In this document: positions 51,247 through 60,180 of the stretch, one piece after another
Position numbering within the stretch: the first letter of the stretch is position 1
Layout of the letters: the number at the start of each line of letters is the position of its first letter
Assembly (NCBI RefSeq): GCF_024138395.1
Contig: NZ_JAMYDU010000022.1
Coordinates: forward strand, 1-64,000
Length of the DNA: 64,000 bases
DNA from: Pseudomonas mandelii
Lineage (GTDB): Bacteria > Pseudomonadota > Gammaproteobacteria > Pseudomonadales > Pseudomonadaceae
Direction: 5' to 3'
Notes under the pieces: generated by a model
What the model was told of the DNA's origin: nothing
What the model saw: the letters and a program-made list of their open reading frames with translations, nothing else
Databases searched by the model: none
Made by a program: the position numbers and the translations under genes

Positions 51247-52062
51247 CTAGAGCCCATAGCAATGCCGTGACTCAGGGAATCGGCCATCGCGCACCTCTTC
51301 GGCAAACCGCTCACAAGCGTCGCGAATCACCGCGCCGACATCGGCGTACTGTTTGACGAATCGCGGTACCTGCTCGCCGCCCAAACCCAGCACGTCTTCG
51401 GTCACCAGCACCTGGCCGTCGCAGGCCGGCGAGGCGCCGATGCCAATGGTGGGCATTTTCGAATCCAGAGTAATTTGCCGGGCTACGCCTTCGGCCACAC
51501 CCTCGAGCAACAGACTGAAAGCTCCGGCTTCGAGATTGGCCCGAGCATCTTCGGCAATTACCGCGCCGGTTTCGGCGGTCAGGCCCTGGGCCTTGAATCC
51601 CCCCATGACATTGACGAACTGCGGCATCAGCCCGACGTGGGCCATGACCGGAATACCGCGCGCCACCAGAAACTCGATGGTACCGGCCAGAGCCTTGTTG
51701 GCTTCCAGCTTGACGGCATCGCAACCGGTACGCGCCAGGACCTGGGCGCAATTGCGAAAGGCCTGCTCGTTAGATTCCTGATAGCTGCCAAAAGGCATGT
51801 CGGCGATGACACAAGACAGACGTGTGCTGTCGACCACGGCCCGGGTGTGGCCGATGATTTCTTCGAGCTGCATGCTCAGCGTCGAGGCCCGACCATAGCC
51901 CACCATTGCAGTAGAGTCACCGACCAGAATGAAGTCGACGACAGGGTCGATCAGCCTGGCAATAGAGCTGGAGTACGCCGTCAGGGATACGATTTTCTGT
52001 TGGCCCTTCATCGCGACCAGTTGCGGAACCGTCAATCGTTTAGTGCGGGTATGAGTGCTCAT
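51247..52062 (-). CDS. panB: PanB paralogue (ketopantoate hydroxymethyltransferase) in biosynthetic cluster
   Basis: 271 residues from the ATG at 52062 (AGGAAG ribosome site). It keeps the metal and catalytic residues of the family: VGDS, ADMPFGSY, KLEA, and the LLEGV glutamate. The enzyme class transfers a hydroxymethyl group from methylene-tetrahydrofolate to a 2-keto acid. There is no panC beside it, and it is the last gene of the nine-gene operon, 51 bases after the ATP-grasp gene. It is therefore more likely a tailoring enzyme or a resistant/dedicated copy than the pantothenate gene, which should lie elsewhere in the genome. That last point cannot be checked here. Confidence 0.85.
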   Translation of the reverse strand: MSTHTRTKRLTVPQLVAMKGQQKIVSLTAYSSSIARLIDPVVDFILVGDSTAMVGYGRASTLSMQLEEIIGHTRAVVDSTRLSCVIADMPFGSYQESNEQAFRNCAQVLARTGCDAVKLEANKALAGTIEFLVARGIPVMAHVGLMPQFVNVMGGFKAQGLTAETGAVIAEDARANLEAGAFSLLLEGVAEGVARQITLDSKMPTIGIGASPACDGQVLVTEDVLGLGGEQVPRFVKQYADVGAVIRDACERFAEEVRDGRFPESRHCYGL

Positions 52063-52112
52063 AAGTGTCTTCCTGTGATGATTGAGAACCCCATGGGATG
52101 GGGCGTCTGTCA

Positions 52113-53366
52113 TTACAACCAGTCTTTCTCCCATTCACGCCAGGCCTCATGGTCCTGGCGGATTCTGTCGGCGCTCGGGTGCACCAGGAATACGGCACCC
52201 GGCGAGCTGTTGAGGTCGATGGTCGGTGTCTTTTGCCGACCTTCGGTGAAACGAAAGCGCGCGCTGTGAAAGCTCGGCAGCGCTTCCAGATGCTTGCGTA
52301 CATCGAACTGGGCGAAGGCCCCGCTGTGGCGGGCGATCAAGTTCATTCCACGGGCGTGCTGCTGCAGGCGATAGCGCTTGGGAAATGACGCCAGTCGTGT
52401 CGGCTCCAGATAACTGGTGCAAGTCAACGCAACCTGGTCGTTGCCGGTGGCCGCTTGCAGCGCTGGCGGATTGGCCAGCCCGGAAAGACGGGCACCGGTT
52501 TCCAGCAGGCGTGGGCCGCAAGCCGTGAGGATAACTTCGGTATGGGCCGGGCCGTGGGTGATGGCCAAGGCATCGAGCACGCCTTCGACGTAGCCGAGCA
52601 GCGCATCAAGCTCTGGTGCATCGGCGGGCAGCAGGTCTTCACGGTCATAGATCTTGCGACCGTCGGCGCTCAGCGTCTTGGTGCATTTCCAGACATCGGT
52701 GATCCAGTGCTCGCCCTGATGACTGACACTGTTGATGACGTACTCGTCGCCTTCCAGGTATTCCTGCAGCAGCAACGCCTGGTTGCTCCGCATCATCAGG
52801 TTAGTTGCGCCGAGAATGCAGTCGATGGCCGCATGCAGTTGCACGGTATCGTGGCAGATGAACACGTTATCGGAGCCCGCGCTGTCCAGTGGCTTGGCCA
52901 CTACCGTCGACTCGCCCCGCGCCTTGAACCAAGCGAGAGCCTCTGCGCTGGACGCGGTGCGCAGTTGCGCCGCCACCGGTAAACCGGCAGCGGCGACCTG
53001 TTCGGCCATCAGCGATTTGTCACGACGGGCGCTGGAGTATTCAGGATCGTTGCCGGGCAGGCCGAGACGGGCAGCCAGCAAATCCGCCAATTCGACACCG
53101 AATTCGCTGCCGGTCAACACCGCCGCCGGCCCCTGTGCCGCGAGCTTTTCCAGCAGCGGTTCAAGTCCTTCCTCGTGCACGCCGTAGTGCTCGCGGAACA
53201 GTGTTTGCGGGCAACTCGCGGCAAAGGCCGGGGGCATATCGTTACGGGAACGCACATGCAGCAGTGGGCGATGCTCTGCCAAAGCCTGGGCCAGCAGAGC
53301 GCCGGTGGAATAGGCGTCTACCAGGATCAGCGGCGCCAGGGTGGAGTCAGTGCAAGGGTTGGTCAT
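52113..53366 (-). CDS. ATP-grasp carboxylate-amine ligase (first of two)
   Basis: 417 residues with an ATP-grasp core: TVVAKPLDSAGSDNVF (ATP-binding strand and loop), QEYLEGDEYVINSV, and the metal-binding LLETGARLSG. Enzymes such as BacD or DdaF in this group join amino acids through acyl phosphates, making dipeptides without ribosomes or NRPSs. It overlaps the upstream mutase gene by 20 bases. Substrates unknown. Confidence 0.85.
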   Translation of the reverse strand: MTNPCTDSTLAPLILVDAYSTGALLAQALAEHRPLLHVRSRNDMPPAFAASCPQTLFREHYGVHEEGLEPLLEKLAAQGPAAVLTGSEFGVELADLLAARLGLPGNDPEYSSARRDKSLMAEQVAAAGLPVAAQLRTASSAEALAWFKARGESTVVAKPLDSAGSDNVFICHDTVQLHAAIDCILGATNLMMRSNQALLLQEYLEGDEYVINSVSHQGEHWITDVWKCTKTLSADGRKIYDREDLLPADAPELDALLGYVEGVLDALAITHGPAHTEVILTACGPRLLETGARLSGLANPPALQAATGNDQVALTCTSYLEPTRLASFPKRYRLQQHARGMNLIARHSGAFAQFDVRKHLEALPSFHSARFRFTEGRQKTPTIDLNSSPGAVFLVHPSADRIRQDHEAWREWEKDWL

Positions 53367-54603
53367 AACGGGTCACCGTGTAATGCAACATCTGGAACAA
53401 CTCGGACGAGCTGATACCCGGTCCGATCGAAGAAAGGCCGCAGCTCTGCGGCAGCGGCAGGCCACCGACATTGCCCCAGCGCAAGGCGCCGTGGTCGTCA
53501 ATTCGGGTGGTGGCGCGGCCGGGGTTGTCGGGGTGCAGGCAGTAAGGAATGTCGAGCCGCCCGCGGGCGAAAGCCTGAAGCAGCGCGACGCCGATATCGG
53601 GATGCAGATCCAGCACGCTTTCCACCAGTTGCCGCGCCTCGAACAACACTTCCTGGCGATAACCGTCACTGGCCGGGTCGACTACCAGTGCATTGCCAGC
53701 GGCGACCTCGGCCGCCATCGTCAGGGCTTCGAGGTTGTCCGCAACCGATGGAATCTGCCGGGATTCGGCAACGGTCTTGACGATCAGTCGCTCGCACCCG
53801 GCAGCCTGTGTCAGGCGTGCACTGTCATAGATCAGGCGGCGAGCACCATGACCGGTGGTGGGAAAGACGCCCATGTAGGAATACACCACGACATGCCAGT
53901 GGGCGCCATCCAGATAGTCGGCAGCCAGTTCGCGCAAGGCCTGCAAAGCCCCGAAATCCTGAGCCATGGACGTGCCCTGGGCGTAGCTCAGCGAGACGCT
54001 GCGGATGCCGTGTTGGCGAAAAAACAGGGCTTCGAGCAACGTCATGGCGACCAACATCGATGGCGGGCACAACTGGCCCAGCAAACAACCACCAAAGCTC
54101 TCGATATGGCCATGGGCGGTGGCATCGGCCAGCAACTGGCAACTTTCTGCCCAAGCCTCCACCGCTCGTGCCAGTGGCAAACGGCTGTAGGGCATGCAAT
54201 AGGACACAGGACCGCCTTCGGTGGCATCCAGCCCGAGGGCTGCCAGCCGCTTGAAAACATTCTGCGGTTGGGCAGTGCCGTGGCGGATCTGGATCGGGAA
54301 CGACGGGCCATAGAGCCCGTCGAGCATGCCACGCACCGCTTCCAGCGGATGGCTGATGATCGGGAAACCGTTCAGCGGGCTGTCGCTGTTCAGGCACTGC
54401 AGCGCGCTCTGGTAATCACCGACCCGGGTGTAGCTGTCCAGAGTGATGGTCCCAATGGTGGCACAGGGCAACCCGGCCACCGCGGCCAGCCCGGCGCGCA
54501 TCGGCGCTAACCCACCAAAGCCCATGCGCGGTTGCACCACCAGTTCGCGCCGTTCCCGGGCCTGCTCGATGAAGCGCTGGAAATGACCTCCTGTCATGTT
54601 CAT
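53347..54603 (-). CDS. glmE: Glutamate mutase large (epsilon) subunit-like protein
   Basis: 418 residues, shorter than the ~480 of fermentative GlmE. Family blocks are clear: DSYTRVGDY, IQIRHGTAQP, ATEGGPVSYCMPYSR, SLSYAQGTSMAQD. The holoenzyme with GlmS and adenosylcobalamin rearranges glutamate to 3-methylaspartate. Two arginines of the carboxylate-binding claw (in TRV and RHGT) are kept. The segment where I expect the third (INREPFG in classical enzymes) reads HIESFGG, so that arginine appears to be lost. The gene starts 3 bases after the PP-loop gene stop. A reactivase (MutL/GlmL) and methylaspartase are absent nearby, which speaks against glutamate fermentation. Confidence 0.88.
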   Translation of the reverse strand: MNMTGGHFQRFIEQARERRELVVQPRMGFGGLAPMRAGLAAVAGLPCATIGTITLDSYTRVGDYQSALQCLNSDSPLNGFPIISHPLEAVRGMLDGLYGPSFPIQIRHGTAQPQNVFKRLAALGLDATEGGPVSYCMPYSRLPLARAVEAWAESCQLLADATAHGHIESFGGCLLGQLCPPSMLVAMTLLEALFFRQHGIRSVSLSYAQGTSMAQDFGALQALRELAADYLDGAHWHVVVYSYMGVFPTTGHGARRLIYDSARLTQAAGCERLIVKTVAESRQIPSVADNLEALTMAAEVAAGNALVVDPASDGYRQEVLFEARQLVESVLDLHPDIGVALLQAFARGRLDIPYCLHPDNPGRATTRIDDHGALRWGNVGGLPLPQSCGLSSIGPGISSSELFQMLHYTVTRYDQPLH

Positions 54604-54606
54604 CGC

Positions 54607-56103
54607 TCAGCGTCCCGATACCAGCTCGATCACGTTTTCGCCCGTAACCGGGTCGAAACGAGTGATCCGGCCCTTATGCGGATCACCGGCGCGAACCCGG
54701 GCGATCAGGCTGCTGTCGCTGTCGAAATCGATCTGCTGATGGGCGTACAGACTGCGCAGCGCCGGCAACGGCAAGCCGCTGACCTGACTCAGCCAGAGGC
54801 TCAGGGCGCTGTCCTGGCGACTACCGGCCAGAACCAGATGAAGGTCCTCCAGATCTGCCAGGCGCTGAGGGTGACAGGTCGTGATAAAGCTCGACAGCTC
54901 GCGTCCACGCCCAACGAAGGGCGCGAACTGCAGGCAGATCATCTGTGTCTCGTCGAGCCCGAACGCCTCGCTGGCGAAGCGATTCGCCAGTGCCCGGCGG
55001 GCATCCTTGCCCGCGGCTCCGGCGTAGGCCGACAGCGCCAGGTCGATCAGGCGCTGGGGCATTTCCTTTTTGCGCATCAGGCCATGGGCCAGTTCCAGGT
55101 ATTCGCTGATACCGTCGTGGTAGTGACGACCCTGCACATACTGCGCCTTGAGCCCGCGAAAGTGCGCCATCAACATCGGGTTGGCGCAGTCCGATTCAGT
55201 GAAGCTGAACGCCAGCTCTTCGAAACGGAAATCGAGAAACTCGGTAATCAGCTCCCAGTGGTCTTCCACTCGGTAGCTCACCAGGTCGTAGATGCTGATG
55301 AAGTCCGGGTCGGCGCTTTCGCTGCCGCTGGCCACCCGACGCTCAGCCCGCTGCTCGTCGAAGCCCTCGCCGAATAATTCGACGAAATACACCTGGGCCA
55401 CGCCATCGAGGGCCTGGAGCAGGCCGCGAAATCCCTGGCGCCGACACTCATCGACGTTCAGCCCCAAACGTTGGGCCAGGCGCATGATCCAGGTGAAGTA
55501 GTGCTTCTGTTCCTTGCGCGAATCGCCGGTAACCACGGCATCGACGCCACCTTGCCACCAAGCCGCGCGCCCGTAGAAATCGGCGACCGCCAGGTTGCAA
55601 CTATTGCAGAAGGTGGGACGACCGTCGCCGGCAGTACGATGGCCGTTCATCAGCACATCGAAGCGGTTCATCGCACGCACTTGCTCGGGAAATGGCAAGT
55701 GTCGCTCGAACGGGCGGATTTGCTGGTGATCGACCACCAGCATCTCGACCCGAGGATCGTCATACAGGCGCAGGGCGCGGTAGACCCGGTCAATGTTCGC
55801 CATGACCGCATCCGGGACCCCGGCGTGGCGCATGTTGGCAATGCGCAGGAAAAAGGTGCGACCGTGCAGTACGTTCAGGTGCAGTTGCACGGCGCGAATC
55901 AGCGATACGGTGTAGGAACTGTCCTTGCCGCCGCCGTAAGCCACCATCAGCTTATAGCTCGCGAGCCCGTCAAGACCGCCGGCGGCATCGATCAACCGCT
56001 CTCCCAGAGTGGCGACGGCACGCCGGTCCACCGCACTGAGGTAGCTATTCAGTTCGCCGAGCAAGGGGGCGTCGGCCATTTCTGGGGTAATGGTAATGTT
56101 CAT
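54607..56103 (-). CDS. PP-loop ATP pyrophosphatase family enzyme
   Basis: 498 residues from the ATG at 56103, whose first bases overlap the ATP-grasp stop (ATGA). Residues 56-63 (YGGGKDSS) are a PP-loop, which cleaves ATP to AMP and PPi to adenylate a carbonyl oxygen. A CNSCN pair at 166-170 is followed by TGDSRKEQKHY. PP-loop enzymes put amine or sulfur onto an activated carbonyl, as in asparagine synthetase B, N-acetyl-sugar amidotransferases or tRNA thiolases. The CxxC could bind zinc or handle sulfur. The C-terminal half (~250-498) matches nothing I know. Role in the pathway open: amidation or thioamidation. Confidence 0.78.
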   Translation of the reverse strand: MNITITPEMADAPLLGELNSYLSAVDRRAVATLGERLIDAAGGLDGLASYKLMVAYGGGKDSSYTVSLIRAVQLHLNVLHGRTFFLRIANMRHAGVPDAVMANIDRVYRALRLYDDPRVEMLVVDHQQIRPFERHLPFPEQVRAMNRFDVLMNGHRTAGDGRPTFCNSCNLAVADFYGRAAWWQGGVDAVVTGDSRKEQKHYFTWIMRLAQRLGLNVDECRRQGFRGLLQALDGVAQVYFVELFGEGFDEQRAERRVASGSESADPDFISIYDLVSYRVEDHWELITEFLDFRFEELAFSFTESDCANPMLMAHFRGLKAQYVQGRHYHDGISEYLELAHGLMRKKEMPQRLIDLALSAYAGAAGKDARRALANRFASEAFGLDETQMICLQFAPFVGRGRELSSFITTCHPQRLADLEDLHLVLAGSRQDSALSLWLSQVSGLPLPALRSLYAHQQIDFDSDSSLIARVRAGDPHKGRITRFDPVTGENVIELVSGR

Positions 56104-57338
56104 ACCGGTTCGGCCTGGAAGTGAAAGTTCTTGATCGCATGGTGGATGTCGTACTCGATATCCGCTTCGCTCGCGTCGGTGAAAATGAAGCGACCGCTGT
56201 GCAGGGCGTCGTAGCTGCCGCCGGCCTCGAGGATCTGCCCGGGTCGGGGCAGCAGCTCTCGCCAGAGCGAGTTCAGGTGCGGGCGCAGCGATTGCGCCTC
56301 GATCACTCGGCACGGCAGTTGTGCCGGTTTGGGGACGACCAGCCAGCCGCCGCTGGGGTCAGCCTCGATCGTCGGCAAGGGCGTGTGTTCACCCGCCAGG
56401 CCTTTGAGCCAATGCTCATAGAGGTTCACGCCGAAGACTTTATTGATCAGGTGTGGCACTTCGCTGCCGCCCACCCGGGCTCCCACTTCGAGGAATACCA
56501 GCGAGCCATCCGCCTCGACGAATATCTCCAGGTGAAAGGCACTGCTGCGCAGGTTCAATGCGCGTAGGCAGGACTCGCTGAAGACCTGGATTCGGGTACG
56601 CAGCTGCGAAGACTGGAGAATCACTGAGCCCAGCGGTTTGGCGCTGGCGAAGTCCAGGCAGCTGTTGATATAGCGTGACACCACCTGGAAAGGCACTGCG
56701 CCGCTGTCATCGGTGAAACCGTCGATGTGATAGGTCTGGCCCTGGATGAAGGCCTCGACTTCATAGCGATCCAAGTCCACTTCGCTAAGTATCGCGCGCA
56801 GGGCCTGGGCGCCCTCGACCTTGACGACGCCGATGCTGGCCGCGCCATCCACCGGCTTGACGATCACCGGATAGCCGACGGCATCCGCGAAGGCGAGCAC
56901 CTGTTCCACGTCATTACAGCGGATGAAGGGCGGCACCGCCAGGCCGTGCTCCTGGAGTACTTCTTTCATTCGCGCCTTGTCGCGGTAGACCGCTACCTGC
57001 TCCGGGCCATGGCCGGGAATGTGCAGGGCCTGGCGTACCCGCGCCACGATCTCCAGCGTGAACTCCGACAGCGCAATCAATTGATCCACGGGGCCGACGC
57101 GTTCAATGACTTCCTGAACGCCCGCCAGCAATTGGGGGTACTGATTGACGTCATCGACCTGTACCAAGTGGGCGATATGCTCGCGGGGAGCCAGCACACC
57201 CTCGGCACCAGGGCCGTCGACCACATAGCTGATCCGGTGCCGCTGATGATCGAAGAACTCTTCGTAGCGGGTCAGCTCATTGTCCCAGCGACTTGGGTCC
57301 TGGAAGCGCGGCCAGCGATTGACGATAACGATATGCAT
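56100..57338 (-). CDS. ATP-grasp carboxylate-amine ligase (second)
   Basis: 412 residues from the ATG at 57338 (MHIVIVNRWPRFQDPSRW). ATP-grasp features: VIVKPVDGAASIGVVKV, the EAFIQGQTYHIDGF block and the metal-binding LEVGARVGGSEVPHL. Like its partner at 52113 it should form an amide bond through an acyl phosphate. Two ligases in one operon suggest two successive couplings, for example a tripeptide, or one coupling and one amidation. The two proteins are only distantly alike. Confidence 0.85.
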   Translation of the reverse strand: MHIVIVNRWPRFQDPSRWDNELTRYEEFFDHQRHRISYVVDGPGAEGVLAPREHIAHLVQVDDVNQYPQLLAGVQEVIERVGPVDQLIALSEFTLEIVARVRQALHIPGHGPEQVAVYRDKARMKEVLQEHGLAVPPFIRCNDVEQVLAFADAVGYPVIVKPVDGAASIGVVKVEGAQALRAILSEVDLDRYEVEAFIQGQTYHIDGFTDDSGAVPFQVVSRYINSCLDFASAKPLGSVILQSSQLRTRIQVFSESCLRALNLRSSAFHLEIFVEADGSLVFLEVGARVGGSEVPHLINKVFGVNLYEHWLKGLAGEHTPLPTIEADPSGGWLVVPKPAQLPCRVIEAQSLRPHLNSLWRELLPRPGQILEAGGSYDALHSGRFIFTDASEADIEYDIHHAIKNFHFQAEPV

Positions 57339-57375
57339 CAATTCGATCCTGTGAAAAATAAAAAGAGGGCTGGAC

Positions 57376-57831
57376 TCAGGTCCAGCACGGCGCCGTGCCG
57401 GTACCCAGGACGAGCGCAGGTTTCGTGCGCTCGAGGGTATTGAGGTAGTTTTCGAAGTCCTCAATGGCGTCGGGGCCGATGAACACTTCGTTGAAACCGG
57501 CGGCCAGCAGCTCTTGGCGAACCGCCCGCGTCTGGTCTTCCGAGGTGGTCAACTTGCCGCCGATGACACAAGGCAGATCCGGATGTTGCTGGCGCACTTG
57601 GCGAATCAGCTCCAACCCCTGGAAATGCCCATGGCCGTTGACGCTACTGACCACTAGCAATTGCGTGCGCCGGAGCTCCAGGGTGGCGAGGACCACCTCC
57701 ACAGGGGTGCAACTGCCGAGGTTCTTGACGTTGAAACCGTGCTCCGCCAGCCACAGCTGCAGATAAACCAGGTTCCACATGTGTGAATCCGATTCGACGG
57801 TTGCAATCAGGCAGTGTTGTGATCCTTTCAT
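57376..57831 (-). CDS. glmS: Glutamate mutase small (sigma) subunit, B12-binding
   Basis: 151 residues, a single Rossmann-like cobalamin-binding domain (not glucosamine synthase GlmS). The B12 motif is DSHMWN at residues 15-20: the Asp and the His that ligates cobalt are kept, but the final Gly of DxHxxG is Asn. The later motifs VVSSVNGHG and VIGGKL, which line the nucleotide tail, are present. The start overlaps the MFS stop (ATGA). It pairs with the large subunit at 53347, from which it is separated by two genes, an unusual order for a mutase. Confidence 0.85.
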   Translation of the reverse strand: MKGSQHCLIATVESDSHMWNLVYLQLWLAEHGFNVKNLGSCTPVEVVLATLELRRTQLLVVSSVNGHGHFQGLELIRQVRQQHPDLPCVIGGKLTTSEDQTRAVRQELLAAGFNEVFIGPDAIEDFENYLNTLERTKPALVLGTGTAPCWT

Positions 57832-59051
57832 TGCGTTGCCTCCATGGCTGAGGGGGGAAAGTCCAGGGCGGCGCGAAACCGCCGGGTGGTCAGGTTGAAC
57901 AGCAAGGCACCGGGGATGGTGAGCAGCAGCGCGATGGCCAGAATCAGCGTTTGAACCCCATATTCATGGCCGATGCTGGCGGTGAGCAGGCCACCCAATG
58001 GGTAGGACAGCAGGTTGACCAGGTAGAACGGGCCCATCACCTTGCCCAAATGGTCGGCGGCAATCGCCTTGATGCGCTGGGTTCGGTTAAACACGTTGAA
58101 CAAGGCACAGCCGGCCATCGCCAAAAGAAAACTGATGGCATAGAGCACCACGCCACTGGCCATGCCCATGCAGATCAAGCCCAGGCAAAGCAAGGCAAAA
58201 CCCAATGTGCCGAGGCGGTAGATCGACATCCGCGCCAACAGCCTTGGCACCAGAATGAAATTGAGCAGGCCCAGTGCACCGGCGCCAGCGTTCATCAGAC
58301 CGAAGAGCCCGTCGGAGGCGCCAAACACACCACTGATGACAAAAGCGTTGGCGCTCAGGACGCAGGCGAAAGCCAGGTTGATGGTGAAGTTGAGCAGCGC
58401 CAGGGATAAGACTGGCGGATTGTTCCATAGCAGATTCCAGCCCAGAGCCAAGTCCTTGCGGACGCTTTTCGGCGGGCTGGCTGACTGGGTATTGGGCAGG
58501 CCTTTCCAGCACACACCGGCGACGGCGAATGCCAGCGCCGCCAGCCCCAGAAGCAGGCGCTTATCAGCGTACATTGCCAGCAGTGCCGCCAGCGCCGGCC
58601 CCAGCGCCATGGCCAGCAGCTCCATGTTTTGCACCAGGGACTGGCAGTGGGCCAGGCGTTCGGGGCCGGCGATCAGCGGTACGCTCTTTTCCACCGCCAT
58701 GCGCACCGGAGCCATCAGTAGCGAGAGCACGATGCCGTTGCCGATGAGGGCCCAGACAGTGAGCGTTGGCGCATACCAGCAGACCCCGACGGTCAACCCC
58801 AGGCTCAGCGCCCGCGCTGTATTGGCGTGGCGGAACAGCAGGCGCCCGCCGAAGCGGTCCGCCAGCAGTCCGGCGAACGGATAAGCCAGCAGTGCCGGTA
58901 GCCATTCCAGAGCAAATGCCACACCGGAGTAACGGACATTGCCGGTGAGCTGGAAGATCAATAATGGCACTGCGAACAGCACCGTTTGCTCCGCCAGCAA
59001 GGCCAACAGCAGGCCGGCACCGAAACGGCGCAGCCGGACCGTTTCATGCAT
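57828..59051 (-). CDS. MFS exporter
   Basis: 407 residues from the ATG at 59051, with about 12 membrane segments and the drug-exporter-like motif AGLLADRFGGRLLF between helices 2 and 3. Overlaps the monooxygenase stop by 8 bases. As part of the biosynthetic operon it is the probable product exporter and self-protection pump. The longer frame to 59252 lies inside the upstream gene and is rejected. Confidence 0.85.
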   Translation of the reverse strand: MHETVRLRRFGAGLLLALLAEQTVLFAVPLLIFQLTGNVRYSGVAFALEWLPALLAYPFAGLLADRFGGRLLFRHANTARALSLGLTVGVCWYAPTLTVWALIGNGIVLSLLMAPVRMAVEKSVPLIAGPERLAHCQSLVQNMELLAMALGPALAALLAMYADKRLLLGLAALAFAVAGVCWKGLPNTQSASPPKSVRKDLALGWNLLWNNPPVLSLALLNFTINLAFACVLSANAFVISGVFGASDGLFGLMNAGAGALGLLNFILVPRLLARMSIYRLGTLGFALLCLGLICMGMASGVVLYAISFLLAMAGCALFNVFNRTQRIKAIAADHLGKVMGPFYLVNLLSYPLGGLLTASIGHEYGVQTLILAIALLLTIPGALLFNLTTRRFRAALDFPPSAMEATQ

Positions 59052-60114
59052 GCTGGCTTTCCAGTTCTGCCTCGAGCTTGCGCAGGCGTGGCAATACATG
59101 GCGGCAGAAACCGCGCATTTCGTCACGGGTAGGCCAACCGGAAAATATGAACTCGCTGACCCCTGCTTTTTTGTATTCCAGCAAATACTCGGCAACTTCC
59201 TGATAGCTGCCGACCACGCACAGCGCCGGGCCGCCACGGTAGGCCACGGCACCAGACCAAAGCATTGGCGACAGCCAATCGTGCTCGGCCTTGTCGGCCA
59301 GGCGGAACGAGGTCTTTACGGCTTCGGAGTCGCAACGCCCGACGAACTGACGAACCCATTCGCGATGCTGCTCATCGGGATTTTCCATCATGCTTTCAAC
59401 GGCCGACAGAGCTTCCTCGCGGGTTTCGCGAGCCAGTACGTGCATGCGAATCCCCACCGAACAACCGGCCTCGAGCACTGCCCGACTGGCCTCGGCAATA
59501 CCCTGCGGCGTGTCGCCGTAGCGTAACCAGCAATCGCTGTGTTTCACGGCGATCTGCTGGGCGATCTCCGAAGCGCCGCTCAAATAGATGCGCGGGCGTT
59601 CGTTGTCCTTGTAAGGCAATCCCAATTGCGCCTGCTCGATACGGTAATGAGCACCGTGATGGGTCAGGGGCGTTTCGCCTTTCCAGAAACGATGCAGGAT
59701 CTCGAGGAACTCGCTGGTGCGTTCATAACGTCCGTCATGGGCCACGAAGTCGCCATAAAAGGCTTGCTCATCAGGGGAAATGCCGGCGACCAGGTTCAAT
59801 GCGATGCGCTTGTCGGACATCCACGACACGGTATTGACGATCTGCGTGAACAGCGTTGGCGGCAGCAGGCCGGGGCGATACGCCAGAATGAATTTGACCC
59901 GGCTGGTCTCGCGCACCAGGGCGCCGATCATGGGCAGTGGGTCGGGCATGTGGTAGCTGATGCCCATCAGCAACGAGTCAATCCCCAACTCATCGGCTTC
60001 CTGGGCGAAGTCGACGATACCGGCAAAGTCCAAGGCGCCGGTGTTGTATTTTTCGGAAGCCTTTTGTTGACCGCTATCGAGCGGTGAGCACCAGTGGATA
60101 CGCAGCGCGGGCAT
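59044..60114 (-). CDS. Luciferase-like (LLM) flavin-dependent monooxygenase
   Basis: 356 residues with the bacterial luciferase-like barrel: EADELGIDSLLMG, LAYRPGLLPPTLFTQIVNTVSWMSDKRIALNLVAG and the C-terminal VVGSYQEVAEYLLEYKKAGVSEFI are typical of the SsuD-like group. Members use reduced FMN and oxygen to oxidise carbon, sulfur or nitrogen. In this operon it should oxidise the nascent amino acid or peptide, possibly at nitrogen. No flavin reductase gene is visible in the window, so reduced flavin must come from elsewhere. Confidence 0.85.
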   Translation of the reverse strand: MPALRIHWCSPLDSGQQKASEKYNTGALDFAGIVDFAQEADELGIDSLLMGISYHMPDPLPMIGALVRETSRVKFILAYRPGLLPPTLFTQIVNTVSWMSDKRIALNLVAGISPDEQAFYGDFVAHDGRYERTSEFLEILHRFWKGETPLTHHGAHYRIEQAQLGLPYKDNERPRIYLSGASEIAQQIAVKHSDCWLRYGDTPQGIAEASRAVLEAGCSVGIRMHVLARETREEALSAVESMMENPDEQHREWVRQFVGRCDSEAVKTSFRLADKAEHDWLSPMLWSGAVAYRGGPALCVVGSYQEVAEYLLEYKKAGVSEFIFSGWPTRDEMRGFCRHVLPRLRKLEAELESQHA

Positions 60115-60180
60115 GGTTTTTCTCCAGAGCAGCGCCTGCCACCGCCTGAAGGGCGGGGCAGCGCAAAAAGTGACGGTGGG

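Noticed and set aside
53347..57831. Glutamate fermentation by the methylaspartate pathway
   Set aside because: Methylaspartate ammonia-lyase, mesaconase and the mutase reactivase are absent, the subunit genes are split, and the operon contains ligases and an exporter.
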